64,000 bases of DNA from Bradyrhizobium sp. CCBAU 51627 (GTDB taxonomy: Bacteria; Pseudomonadota; Alphaproteobacteria; Rhizobiales; Xanthobacteraceae), in contig NZ_LBJG01000020.1 in assembly GCF_028128765.1 (NCBI RefSeq), positions 1 through 64,000 of the forward strand, given 5' to 3'. The position numbers and the translations under genes were made by a program. Positions 25,194-33,415 of the stretch are shown in pieces (within the stretch, counting starts at the first letter, position 1; every line of letters starts with the position of its first letter). The notes under the pieces were generated by a model that saw only the letters and a program-made list of their open reading frames with translations, was not told where the DNA came from and searched no databases.

Positions 25194-25943
25194 AGCGAAG
25201 CCTCCTTCGGCCAACGCGGCGCCGAGATTCAGAAATAGCGCCTGCTCCTCCGCAGCTTTCCGTGTGCGGGCACGGCTGCCCAATCTATGGAACTGGAGAC
25301 AGCCACTGTTGGCTGTCTGCGCGAGCGCTCGGAGAACGGCAGGTCCGGTGGTGGACCTTTGGCTATCCGCGACATGCGCCGTTTGGTTGGCGGCGAGCGA
25401 CGGTCTCACCGAGCCAAGTCGCCCCGAGGCACTTCGTTCCGAAATCACTTGGCGGAGATACGTCCAGCTTGCGGCCCAGAGCCAGCGGCGGCGCACAGTT
25501 CGCCGAGCCGGGGGTCTCTCTACCCGACCCTTGCTCGGACTTCGTGTGCACGTGCGCTGGAGTTGTGGGCCGGTTACGTAGATCCGGAGTTGGCCCATCG
25601 CGACATATTGCGCTGCCGCCCGAAGTCGGTCGCTATAGGGGCAAAGCAGACATTGCTTAGTCACCTCACGTCGCCGGGTTTATGGGTAAGGTCGCTCCTG
25701 CGGGTAGATAGAGTAGATTGAGTAAGTAGCTCAAGACACCAAGAAGCTCTCTGTATCGGCCTGTCGGCCAGCCGAATCTGGATGCATTAGGACGGAGAGC
25801 TGCTGTGTGCGGCCTGCGCCAGATTTTTTCGGTCGCATTGATCTTTGTTATGGTTTGAACCTGTCTGTTTTGTAGCGTTATGTTCACCGTGAGCCCGCGG
25901 CTTTGCCCGGAGCAGATCGCCGGTTGTCGCCATCAACTTGGAA
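25194..25943. other. 750 bp without a supportable gene
   Basis: Several long frames overlap on both strands, but none has a good start or convincing composition. The minus-strand frame in front of the 65-residue gene (RKAAEEQALFLNLGAALAEGG) may be the remains of a longer gene. Confidence 0.4.
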
Positions 25944-26153
25944 ATGAACGCCATGCAGAAGCGACGTCGTTTCAAACAACAACTCACGTTGCAGGAGCGA
26001 CTAACAGCGTGGTCCAAAGAAGTTCTTGACCAGGCCGCCAAGCTCCCGCCGGGACCAGAAAGGGATGCGCTGATCAAGAAGGCCCGTCAGGCCGATGTCG
26101 CCTGCCACCTGGATGAATGGTCGCATTCGCCGGAATTGCAGCTACCGGTCTGA
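25944..26153 (+). CDS. Small helical protein, distant STFEYRL-family member, 69 aa
   Basis: RRRFKQQLTLQERLTAWSKE, VLDQAAKLPPGPERDALIKK and ARQADVACHLDEWSHSPELQ mirror the layout of the 66-residue proteins at 22118 and 26865 (helix, AR-Q-DVA, then W-SP-LQ-P end). Probably a diverged paralog. The start could be 25944 or 25953. No leader motif is evident upstream. Confidence 0.6.
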   Translation: MNAMQKRRRFKQQLTLQERLTAWSKEVLDQAAKLPPGPERDALIKKARQADVACHLDEWSHSPELQLPV

Positions 26154-26331
26154 TAGTCTTGTCGTCGGAACAATCCGTTGACCAAGTCAGGTGATGGTGG
26201 TCGATGCCCGATGGCTCGAATTCGATTCTGAGGCGCTTACGGAGGCAGTCTGTCCAAGTTGCCGCTGCTTAGACCCGGCTGGCCCCGGAATCTCTGGCAA
26301 CCAAGTTAGAGCTGGCGTATTGTCTTCCGAT

Positions 26332-26412
26332 CACCGGCCGAGGCTTGTCCCGTAGGCGTCGGTGACTGAGAGACCGAGAGCGCTCCCGCCTGCACGGAAG
26401 TGGAGTGCTCTT
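26332..26412 (+). promoter_or_regulatory. Leader RNA motif, copy D
   Basis: CACCG (26332-26336) pairs with CGGTG (26360-26364), extended by GCC/GGC. The linker ACTGAGAGACCG is exact. GCGCTCC (26380-26386) pairs with GGAGTGC (26402-26408) over 7 bp with one G-U, covering the ribosome site. Confidence 0.75.
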
Positions 26413-26649
26413 ATGGAACGCTATTTCTTTGACATCCAGAGTGGCCGCGAGTTTTTCGCCGACGAGGAAGGACTACGACTGCCCAATCAGAAGGCTGCTG
26501 AAGTTGAAGCGATGCAAACGCTGACGGGGATCGCCAGAGAGTCCGTGTTCAAAGGCAGTCGTCCAGATTTGGCGGTTGAAGTGCGCTCGATGACTGAACG
26601 GCTTTTCTGCGTATCGATCGTCTATCGAAGTGAGAGCACGAAACATTGA
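26413..26649 (+). CDS. DUF6894-type protein, 78 aa
   Basis: Begins MERYFFDIQSGREFFADEEG, then LPNQKAAEVEAMQTLTGIA and the strand PDLAVEVRSMTERLFCVSIV. Shares the YFFDI...DEEG start with its paralogs at 22460, 27127 and 33870. Start at 26413 after GGAG. Function unknown. Confidence 0.75.
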   Translation: MERYFFDIQSGREFFADEEGLRLPNQKAAEVEAMQTLTGIARESVFKGSRPDLAVEVRSMTERLFCVSIVYRSESTKH

Positions 26650-26791
26650 GGCTGCCTGTGAGAACAGACGCCTCCATCTCGACTGGGTCTCCGGCTCCAG
26701 TTGGAGTACTCGACTAGCCGTAAGGCTGTCCAAAAACATTTCTTCAATCATGTCTGGTCGGAGCGCCTTGGAGCACATATATCAAGGTCGT

Positions 26792-26864
26792 CACCGCCCC
26801 ACCCGAGGCAACCATCGGTGATGAGAACGCCTGTCGCGCTCCCGCCCATTCAAGGGAGAAAGCC
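26792..26864 (+). promoter_or_regulatory. Leader RNA motif, copy E
   Basis: CACCG (26792-26796) pairs with CGGTG (26816-26820). Linker ATGAGAACG. GCGCTCCC (26836-26843) opposes GGGAG (26854-26858), 6 nt before the GTG start. Confidence 0.7.
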
Positions 26865-27062
26865 GTGCAGGTTCGTAGCGAGTCTCAATCTTCGACATTC
26901 GAATACCGTCTCACTCAAGAGGCGATCAATTTGCGCCAGCAGGCTCAAGAGATGCCTGTTTGCGTCCGGCGCGCCGAACTACTTCAGAAGGCCCGGCAGA
27001 TCGATGTTGCCCTGGAGGTGAACAGGTGGCTCAGTTCTCCGGGACTTCAGCCGCCAATGTAA
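26865..27062 (+). CDS. Small helical protein of the STFEYRL family, 65 aa
   Basis: SSTFEYRLTQEAINLRQQAQ and EMPVCVRRAELLQKARQIDVA, ending WLSSPGLQPPM: nearly a duplicate of the protein at 22118. GTG start with GGGAG upstream. It is followed by a DUF6894-type gene at 27127, repeating the order at 22118/22460. Function unknown. Confidence 0.7.
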   Translation: MQVRSESQSSTFEYRLTQEAINLRQQAQEMPVCVRRAELLQKARQIDVALEVNRWLSSPGLQPPM

Positions 27063-27126
27063 TTCGAATCCTGGATCGGCTTGCGGACCTCTCGCGCTGG
27101 CGCAGACATCTTTCCAACAGGCGCTC

Positions 27127-27366
27127 ATGATGATCCGATATTTCTTCGATATCAGAGACGATCGGGAACTGTATCCGGACGAAGACGGAATAGAGTTTTC
27201 AACGCAACGTGAGGCTGAGATGGAGGCGGCTCACACATTGGCGGGACTGGCCCGCGATTTGGCCGGTGAGGAAAACCGGCCGGACGTTGCTATCGAGGTT
27301 CGAACGGAAGCCGGGCACGTATTTCAAGCCGCGTTGACCTTCGAAGCGAATAAGGCCGGGCAATAG
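27127..27366 (+). CDS. DUF6894-type protein, 79 aa
   Basis: MMIRYFFDIRDDRELYPDED followed by the helix QREAEMEAAHTLAGLARDL and the strand PDVAIEVRTEAGHVFQAALTF. Probably in one transcript with the preceding 65-residue gene (64 bp gap), hence likely under leader E at the RNA level only. Function unknown. Confidence 0.75.
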   Translation: MMIRYFFDIRDDRELYPDEDGIEFSTQREAEMEAAHTLAGLARDLAGEENRPDVAIEVRTEAGHVFQAALTFEANKAGQ

Positions 27367-27426
27367 TTCTGTCTTTCGCGGTTCCGGGGATTCGATATGG
27401 ACCGTCGCATTGCAGCGCTTTTGCGA

Positions 27427-28236
27427 TCAGCCGGTGAGTTCGTCGGCCCAAACCTTGAAACTTAGCAACGTGTTGGGTCCGAATGTCTGGGTGATCGGAA
27501 CGTCGGCGGCATCGCGGCCCTGCGCGATCAGGACGCGACCAATCCGCGGAATGTTGTTACGTGGATCGAACGTGTACCAGCGACCACCGATATAGGCTTC
27601 GCACCAGCCCGCGAAATCGCCGGCGGCATATGGAGGCGCCATGCCGATGTCACCGAGATAGCCGGTGCAGTAGCGCGCAGGAATGTTCATGCAGCGGCAG
27701 AACGCTATAGCCAGATGTGCATAGTCCCGGCAAACGCCTTTGCCTTCGTTGAACACTTCCCAGGCGGTCTTGGTCGGGCGGGCGTGCTCGTAGCCGAAAG
27801 CAATGTGGTTATGCACGAAGTCGCAGATCGCCTTGACCCGTGCCCAACCGGGCGCGGTCTTCTCGAACAACTTCCACGCCACGTCGGTAAGTCGGTCAGT
27901 CTCGACATACCGACTGCCGAGCAAATATACGATGGTGTCCGACGGAAGATCTTCCACTGCGTGCTGTTGGGCCGATGGTACGATCACGTCGGGTAGACCG
28001 CTGTCTCGGACTGTGCCGTCCGCTGAGAGGCGCATGCGGCCGGCTGGCGCGACAAGACGACTGCACCAATTCCCGAAACCGTCGCGGTAGGGCGTGATCG
28101 GCACCGACGGCTCGCTGACAAGATGATCGGGCAGGACAATGTCGGATGCCCGTGTGAAGTGAGTGCCGACAACTGCGATAAGAGGGGTCGGTTGCGGAAA
28201 GTCGTAGATCATCTCGAAGCCGACGCGGATCTTCAT
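27427..28236 (-). CDS. Transglutaminase-like cysteine protein, 269 aa
   Basis: An N-terminal beta domain (VGFEMIYDFPQPTPLIAVVG) and a transglutaminase/papain-like core with the active Cys169 in GKGVCRDYAHLA and Asp224 in WYTFDPRNN. Where many relatives have His-Ala-Trp before EAY, this one has Ala-Gly-Trp, so the His of the triad is not in its usual place. Start at 28236 with GGAG upstream. Family members act as proteases or amide hydrolases. Confidence 0.8.
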   Translation of the reverse strand: MKIRVGFEMIYDFPQPTPLIAVVGTHFTRASDIVLPDHLVSEPSVPITPYRDGFGNWCSRLVAPAGRMRLSADGTVRDSGLPDVIVPSAQQHAVEDLPSDTIVYLLGSRYVETDRLTDVAWKLFEKTAPGWARVKAICDFVHNHIAFGYEHARPTKTAWEVFNEGKGVCRDYAHLAIAFCRCMNIPARYCTGYLGDIGMAPPYAAGDFAGWCEAYIGGRWYTFDPRNNIPRIGRVLIAQGRDAADVPITQTFGPNTLLSFKVWADELTG

Positions 28237-28458
28237 GGAAGTAGCTCCAAAGAGATGATTGCGACCGTTACGAACCCCCATTTGGGCATCGTCACCGATG
28301 AAGGCTGCGAGCGCTCGGGTGTGAACAGTATGCCATCGCTGTCCCGACCGCCAGCCGTATGCTCGATTGAGTGGAGAACATCCGCCCAGCGCCTGACCGG
28401 AACCCGTTTCAAACTGAAGGCTTTGTTGAAGATGAAAATGCGATCCGGAGTCACGCCC

Positions 28459-28629
28459 ATGTCGATTCAACCCACGCCAGACTGGGGGGCGCGGCCTGTA
28501 TCTGAGAAGGCCTCTTACCAGGGCGCGCGTCGAACCGTGAGCGAGGTTGATGCTGATATTCTGAGGAAGCGCGCGTTGAAGAAGCAGCGTGCGTTGATCG
28601 ACACCCTCAATGGTCGTGCGCCATCATGA
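28459..28629 (+). CDS. Small protein upstream of the metallopeptidase, 56 aa
   Basis: Starts MSIQPTPDWGARPVSEKASY with GGAG 8 nt upstream, then a basic helix (ILRKRALKKQRALIDTLNG). Its stop overlaps the next start in ATGA, so translation is probably coupled to the metallopeptidase. Function unknown. Confidence 0.6.
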   Translation: MSIQPTPDWGARPVSEKASYQGARRTVSEVDADILRKRALKKQRALIDTLNGRAPS

Positions 28630-29633
28630 GAGATTTCAAATGTCCTCATTGCGGGCAACTATCGGCCTTCGAGCTCTCCAAATGCAACGGCTGCATGCAG
28701 CCGTTGATCTTCGATCCCGAGAATATGGCGATGATCGGTGCGGAAAGTGCCCTTGAATGCGTCAATCGGAATATCATCGGTTGCAACTGGTGCGCGGTTT
28801 CCACGACTTCCTACTGCATGTCCTGCTCCCTGACCCATGTCATTCCCGCCACACAGAATCCCCGTAACGTAGCCCTTTGGAAGCGCGTGGAGGAAGCCAA
28901 GCGCAGGCTGATCTACGACCTGAGACGGCTTCGCGTGCCGATCGCGTTCGCGGGTGGATTTCGCCTGGCATTCGAGATTCTCTCGGACGAGCATGGGCCG
29001 GTCCTGACAGGTCACGAATCCGGCCTGATAACACTCAACCTTGCGGAGGCCGATGATGTACAACGCGAGATCAGGCGTGTTTCCTTTCGCGAACCCTATC
29101 GCACCCTGCTTGGTCACTTTCGACACGAGATAGGGCACTTTTACTGGAATGCCCTGATCCACGAAGCGGGTTTTCGAGCGCCGTTTCGGCTGGTGTTTGG
29201 CGACGAGACAGAGAACTACCAGGCAGCGCTTGCCTATTATTATGCCCGTCAGGATTGGTCTTGCGATCCGGCGAGTCACATTAGCATGTATGCGACGTCT
29301 CATCCCTGGGAGGATTGGGCAGAGACTTTCGCTCACTTCCTGCACATCGTCTCGACCCTGGATTCCCTGGCAGGACTTCCGTTGTCGTTGGACGCGCGCG
29401 GAACGCACACGCTGAATGACCCGTATCTAGAAAGCGATTTCGGTGCGCTCCTTGAGTTGTGGACCCCACTCGCTCTGACGATCAACCGCCTCAACCGCTC
29501 ACTTGGTCTTGCCGACGCGTACCCGTTCGACATTTCACCCGCAGTCGAGGGCAAACTGCACTTGGTGCATATGGCGATTACCGCCTTCAGGAATCGGCAA
29601 GGAAACGCGCACACAACGCCGATGATGTGCTAA
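28626..29633 (+). CDS. Putative zinc-binding metallopeptidase (COG4307 type), 335 aa
   Basis: The N-terminus carries a zinc ribbon (FKCPHCGQLSAFELSKCNGC) and a second Cys cluster (GCNWCAVSTTSYCMSCSLTH). The peptidase motif is HEIGHFYW (His167, Glu168, His171), with a third ligand likely in HPWEDWAETFAHF. The layout matches COG4307 proteins found widely in proteobacteria. Cytoplasmic. Substrate unknown. Translationally coupled to the 56-residue gene and divergent from the transglutaminase. Confidence 0.82.
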   Translation: MRDFKCPHCGQLSAFELSKCNGCMQPLIFDPENMAMIGAESALECVNRNIIGCNWCAVSTTSYCMSCSLTHVIPATQNPRNVALWKRVEEAKRRLIYDLRRLRVPIAFAGGFRLAFEILSDEHGPVLTGHESGLITLNLAEADDVQREIRRVSFREPYRTLLGHFRHEIGHFYWNALIHEAGFRAPFRLVFGDETENYQAALAYYYARQDWSCDPASHISMYATSHPWEDWAETFAHFLHIVSTLDSLAGLPLSLDARGTHTLNDPYLESDFGALLELWTPLALTINRLNRSLGLADAYPFDISPAVEGKLHLVHMAITAFRNRQGNAHTTPMMC

Positions 29634-29940
29634 CCTGAGTTCTGGTGGAAGCGCTTAGCTCGTGAGCGGCGCCCCACTGGTTGCGATTTTAGCTGAACGT
29701 CTGGCAGACGAGCGGCGGCGTGGGCTTCGGCTCGCCCCTCGGGAACATGCGTCCCGCGAAAGCGTTGATAACCATAGGCAGCGTCCGCTTGCCGTTGTTC
29801 GACAACGCGCTGAGACCTCGCGAAAGATCTGGCGCAAAGCGGAGCGTTCACGCTGATCCGCTCCCGGCAAATATCGCTTGGGCTGTCATGGCGAATATCC
29901 GAGCCCCAGACCGGCGCTGATCCAATTCCTGGAGATCAAA
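29634..29940. other. No supportable gene
   Basis: Frames on both strands are short, Arg-rich and overlap each other. Nothing with a good start. Confidence 0.4.
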
Positions 29941-30126
29941 ATGATGAAAAACGAAGCGAAGGCTGCCCGGCATCTGCGGGAGGCGAACAACGCGTTCAAA
30001 TTGGTGCGAACAGAAAAACCAATGACCGATTACGCGAAAGATCAGCAATCCCTGCACGATAATCACGAGCGTCTGAAGGCGGCCCGATTGGCGCGTGAAG
30101 CCAAGCCGAAAGACTCCCGGGCATAA
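29941..30126 (+). CDS. Small charged helical protein, 61 aa
   Basis: GGAG 6 nt upstream of ATGATG. The protein (MMKNEAKAARHLREANNAFK, then DYAKDQQSLHDNHERLKAARL) is almost wholly charged helix with a Lys-rich end. Cytoplasmic. Function unknown. Confidence 0.6.
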   Translation: MMKNEAKAARHLREANNAFKLVRTEKPMTDYAKDQQSLHDNHERLKAARLAREAKPKDSRA

Positions 30127-30140
30127 TCGTCGCTCTCGAT

Positions 30141-30314
30141 TTAGAGCATCGAGAGCACGACGATTCCGTTTTCGAGCTCGCCGGAGGCGAGCCGCGCACG
30201 GGCTATATGCTCGAATTCTTTTCGATATTTGTGAAGATAACTGAAGGCCTGCTTGTCGGTCTGAAACGTCGTTGTAAGCCTGCACATCTGCCGTGCTGCG
30301 CCAAGCGCAAGCAT
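30141..30314 (-). CDS. Conserved hypothetical protein, 57 aa
   Basis: MLALGAARQMCRLTTTFQTD and KQAFSYLHKYRKEFEHIARA, with an ELENGIVVLSML end. Start at 30314 preferred because GGGGA lies upstream; the frame is open further to 30356. Convergent with the 61-residue gene. Function unknown. Confidence 0.5.
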   Translation of the reverse strand: MLALGAARQMCRLTTTFQTDKQAFSYLHKYRKEFEHIARARLASGELENGIVVLSML

Positions 30315-30411
30315 GAAAGTGATCGTTCCCCCGCCGTCTGCTTTGACTCTAGGCATCCACCCAGCCCGTGCAATTCGGTTTCACGATGATGCCGTGCGAT
30401 CGCGAGTTCGA

Positions 30412-30654
30412 CTATCGCGCCGACCTGTTTTTGCGCTTCGTCGGTGCGGGCGCAGGCAGCGATGCCCGAAACGCGATGTCGGCAACTTCCTTGGCCTCAC
30501 GCAGCTCGCGGAGGCGCGCCATGTTCTTTCGCACCTCGATGGCCTGCCGTTCCGCGTCAGCCAATGCCCGCGCGCCGTCTTCAGCAGCCAATCGCTTGCG
30601 GTTCGAGCGCGCGATACCTTCGGGCGACGGCTCTGCCGATTTCCTGGCGATCAT
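30412..30654 (-). CDS. Small coiled-coil-like protein, 80 aa
   Basis: MIARKSAEPSPEGIARSNRK, then AEDGARALADAERQAIEVRK and MARLRELREAKEVADIAF: a long charged helix with a basic C-terminus (TKRKNRSAR). GAGG immediately precedes the ATG at 30654; a TTG two codons earlier is the alternative. Function unknown. Confidence 0.55.
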   Translation of the reverse strand: MIARKSAEPSPEGIARSNRKRLAAEDGARALADAERQAIEVRKNMARLRELREAKEVADIAFRASLPAPAPTKRKNRSAR

Positions 30655-30750
30655 CCTCAACCCGCATTATGAAAAACAAAACCCGCTCCATCCGAAGATC
30701 GAGCGGGCAGCCTGCCGTTTCAGTACATCCGTGAAAGCGGCGTCGACAAA

Positions 30751-30960
30751 TCAAGCCAGCGAGAGGTTTTCGGCGCTCACTTTGCCGCGCATCTTGTCGG
30801 TCTTGGCCTCAAAGTTAACCTTTTGGCCCTCGGCGAGACCCGCAAGGCCAGCCCGTTCGACCGCGCTGACGTGAACGAACACATCATTGCTGCCGTCGGT
30901 CGGCTGGATAAATCCAAAGCCTTTTTGGCCGTTGAACCACTTAACAGTACCTGTCGTCAT
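30751..30960 (-). CDS. Cold-shock protein, CspA family, 69 aa
   Basis: A canonical cold-shock domain: [20 protein letters not shown] with both RNP motifs ([15 protein letters not shown]), then [20 protein letters not shown]. Acts as an RNA chaperone. Start at the ATG at 30960, 7 nt after GGAG, rather than the ATG two codons earlier. About 150 nt of AT-rich DNA upstream (TTTAATATATATCATTTT on the plus strand near 31085) is consistent with a long cold-shock 5' leader. Confidence 0.92.
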   Translation of the reverse strand: MTTGTVKWFNGQKGFGFIQPTDGSNDVFVHVSAVERAGLAGLAEGQKVNFEAKTDKMRGKVSAENLSLA

Positions 30961-31409
30961 TTTCATTCTCCAAAGCGCGCGAGCGCGTATCGCGTGACGA
31001 GCACGCGATTACTTCAACTTCGTCGATGTCTTTGGAAAAGGAGCCCGCGGGCGCGTTCAACAAGGCACAGCGGCTAATCGAATTTCTTTAATATATATCA
31101 TTTTCGGCTTTTTGCAAGGCAACACTCAAAATTGTTTCCGAGAGCGCTGCTACACGAGCGCGTGTGGGCGAACGTTCCTTTGCGATCGAGGGCTCCAAAC
31201 GACGTGTGGGAACGGCTCTATCCATTGACAGCGCGGCTGACAGTGGTCACGTTGCTCTACCGAACTTGATTGCCGTGACGCATAGACCGGCTTGTTCGAG
31301 GCCGGCGGAAGAAGACGCCGTCACTCCCATCATCGCAATCGCCACGAGACTCCTGCGCAATTGGCTGCATGCAGGACTTGCGCATTCGCAGCCCAGCGAG
31401 GAATGTCAA

Positions 31410-31688
31410 TTGCAGGTACTTGTTCGCGACAACAATGTCGACCAGGCCCTTCGTGTTCTGAAGAAGAAGATGCAACGCGAGGGTGTCTTTCGCGAAATGA
31501 AGCAGCGGCGCTCATACGAAAAGCCTTCCGAAAGAAAGACGCGCGAAAAATCCGAGGCTATTCGCCGGGCCCGTAAGCTCGCTCGGAAGCAGGCCATCAG
31601 GGAAGGTTTGCTGCCGGCGCCCCCGAAAAAGAAGCTTCCCGAGCGCAAGCCTCCCTTGCCGCAGATCGCCGGCAAGGAGCGCGCGTAA
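31410..31688 (+). CDS. rpsU: Ribosomal protein S21 paralog, 92 aa
   Basis: [20 protein letters not shown] and [20 protein letters not shown] are S21 hallmarks, with a long basic tail ([20 protein letters not shown]). It begins with TTG at 31410, a GAGGA site upstream; the normal gene starts ATG-CAG, so the start codon appears altered. S21 contacts the anti-Shine-Dalgarno region of 16S rRNA. As an island copy it is an extra S21 that could alter which mRNAs are translated. The frame is open further upstream but unsupported. Confidence 0.82.
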   Translation: MQVLVRDNNVDQALRVLKKKMQREGVFREMKQRRSYEKPSERKTREKSEAIRRARKLARKQAIREGLLPAPPKKKLPERKPPLPQIAGKERA

Positions 31689-31815
31689 CGGGAATGCGCG
31701 TAGAGGAACGTTATTGCCATAGATTGCCATGGTGGTTGCGCCGAGTTCGACGCAGCAAAAGCGGGGGTGCGTAGCTGCCAGATTTCAGTCGCGGTCTGTA
31801 ATCCAGGAGATCGAG

Positions 31816-32007
31816 ATGACGAAGACGGGCACGAGTGATCATCGCATTCTGACCCAACGCGCGCGTGCCGCTCACCTGGCTGGCAAAGTTATAGACGAGA
31901 GGGCGGACAATTCTGCGAAGGGCGATGATCAAGCGATGCGAAGGTTTGATCGAGGGACCATCGGAGTTCAGGGCCGTCCGCGTCGATCGTTCAAGAAAAA
32001 CTATTGA
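31816..32007 (+). CDS. Small basic hypothetical protein, 63 aa
   Basis: AGGAG 7 nt upstream of the ATG. MTKTGTSDHRILTQRARAAH followed by a polar stretch and a basic end (GVQGRPRRSFKKNY). Low structure expected. Follows the S21 gene on the same strand. Function unknown. Confidence 0.5.
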   Translation: MTKTGTSDHRILTQRARAAHLAGKVIDERADNSAKGDDQAMRRFDRGTIGVQGRPRRSFKKNY

Positions 32008-32174
32008 TCGTTAACTGGCCTTCAGTCGCTTACGGGTTCCTTGCGACGTCCAGAACGCATTGACGTTGTCTTGAGCATCGGCCTGTCCGTCTCTGCCGGG
32101 CGAGTTATCGGGCGCCGGGGCCAACTTGTGAAGAATTCGCCTAAGCGATTCCCAGATCACGACATGGCATGTTG

Positions 32175-32453
32175 TTAGGTTCTGAAATCGATGCCGCGCA
32201 GCACGATACCCCGAGGATCTCCTTCAAGTTCCGTCGCTCGATACTTGCTGGCCGCGCGGGCCTCGATGCGGTCGCGTAGGCGGACGAATTGGGCTTCGCG
32301 CTGCTCGGGGCGGACCTGCGGGCCGCGCTCAAGATAGTCCATCGCGGTGGTCGAGATCGCGCAGGGAATTTCCTTACCGCCGTCCTGCATCGAGAACAGC
32401 ACGATCATCCGGTCATATTCGTGGCCGATGTAGCGACCGCTCGTGAGCGTCAT
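32175..32453 (-). CDS. DUF1488-like protein, 92 aa
   Basis: Start at 32453 has a strong GGAGG. The sequence IGHEYDRMIVLFSMQDGGKE and IPCAISTTAMDYLERG matches the DUF1488 pattern (strand, G-K-x-I-x-C-x-I-S/T, A-x-x-x-L). C-terminal charged helix (QREAQFVRLRDRIEARAASK). Function unknown. Third of a minus-strand run with the coiled-coil pseudogene and the 86-residue gene. Confidence 0.7.
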   Translation of the reverse strand: MTLTSGRYIGHEYDRMIVLFSMQDGGKEIPCAISTTAMDYLERGPQVRPEQREAQFVRLRDRIEARAASKYRATELEGDPRGIVLRGIDFRT

Positions 32454-32514
32454 GGCTTCCTCCTTTAAGTGACCGTTGCTGGCACGTTCGCGCGTTCGGA
32501 GAGTTGCTCTGCCG

Positions 32515-32804
32515 TCAGTCCTCGCCCGAGAGCCGGACGAAGTCGTCGAGCAACGACGCGACCAGCGCCTCGTATCCTCGGCGGGCAGGCTCGCGGCATA
32601 GAGGTTGAGCAGGTGCCGCGCCTTGACCGCAGCCTCCGGCCAGGAAGCGGCGGGCACCGTCATCATGCGGTGTTCAAGTTCGGCCTCCCGCTCACGCAAT
32701 TCCCTGACACGGGCCTCGACGTCTGCCAGCGCGCGGCGCAGATCGGTAGCCTTCTGCGCAGCCATGCCGCGATGCTTGTCGAGATCTACGGGATGGTCAG
32801 TCAT
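32515..32804 (-). pseudogene. Frameshifted small coiled-coil protein
   Basis: MTDHPVDLDKHRGMAAQKAT leads into a coiled coil (LADVEARVRELREREAELEH) and WPEAAVKARHLLNLYAASLP. After the next few codons the original frame turns Arg/Ser-rich, while another frame reads YEALVASLLDDFVRLSGED and stops at 32515, which looks like the true C-terminus. A one-base indel near 32565-32575 explains it. Confidence 0.6.
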
Positions 32805-33061
32805 GCGGCGCTCGCATCCGCAGCCTGCGCATTGGCGAGATCGACTGAGCCGATCGAGAGCATCTCCATTGAGTCGCGAACGCCTTCCGCCGGCACCATA
32901 ATCATCGTGGCGATGCGGCGATAGGCCGAGAAGGTGAGACCCTCGATCGTTTCTTCATCAGTGATGACCTCGTAGGCGCCGGCGGGCAGCAGCCGCTCGA
33001 TGCCGCGGATTCGGAACGGATGTCTGAACGTGACGGTCTCTCGCCGTGAGCGGATGGTCAT
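32801..33061 (-). CDS. Conserved hypothetical protein, 86 aa
   Basis: TVTFRHPFRIRGIERLLPAG followed by AYEVITDEETIEGLTFSAYR and MVPAEGVRDSMEMLSIGSVD: a beta-rich small protein. Its stop overlaps the start of the next gene (ATGA), so they are translationally coupled. Similar proteins are common in Bradyrhizobium. Function unknown. Confidence 0.65.
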   Translation of the reverse strand: MTIRSRRETVTFRHPFRIRGIERLLPAGAYEVITDEETIEGLTFSAYRRIATMIMVPAEGVRDSMEMLSIGSVDLANAQAADASAA

Positions 33062-33239
33062 GCACGCCTGCCTTTTTGCAAGAGGGGCCCTAACCGACCG
33101 ACAGCGACGACCATGCGCCCGTCATTGAGCAATAGCCAGCACATTCGCCATTGCCGCGCGCTGACGTCGCAGTGCAGCCTTGCCCGAACTGCGTTTTAGC
33201 ACTCGCTATTGGCGCCTCGCAGGCGTAGGGTTGTCGCAT

Positions 33240-33316
33240 CACCGCACTTCTCAACGGCATCGACCGGTGACTGAGGGTCACGTGCGCTCCCGCCGACAGA
33301 GTTGCAGGAGCGCTCG
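33240..33316 (+). promoter_or_regulatory. Leader RNA motif, copy F
   Basis: CACCG (33240-33244) pairs with CGGTG (33265-33269). Linker ACTGAGGG. GCGCTCC (33284-33290) pairs perfectly with GGAGCGC (33307-33313), hiding the ribosome site 6 nt before the ATG. Confidence 0.75.
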
Positions 33317-33415
33317 ATGTCGCGTTTTCGCGCCTCGGAATGGATGGTCCCGCCGGTGATCGTTCCGTTGTTCCTTTTGCTTCTGGTGTGTGCTGCGGCC
33401 ATCCTCAATGGCTAA
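33317..33415 (+). CDS. 32-residue single-helix membrane protein, leader-controlled
   Basis: Begins MSRFRASEWMVPPVIVPLFL and continues as one hydrophobic helix to NG. Homologous in layout to 18068-18169 (EW-VPP-VP-FL). AGGAG precedes the ATG inside the leader hairpin. Its stop codon overlaps the next gene's ATG (ATGGCTAA), so the two are probably coupled. Confidence 0.65.
   Translation: MSRFRASEWMVPPVIVPLFLLLLVCAAAILNG

Noticed and set aside
22389-26412. Leader motif as a thiamine (TPP) riboswitch because of CTGAGA
   Set aside because: CTGAGA is shared, but the second TPP block (ACCTGATCTGG-like) and overall size are absent.
29655-29870. Arg-rich small proteins on both strands
   Set aside because: No ribosome site, and the two frames are mutual antisense.
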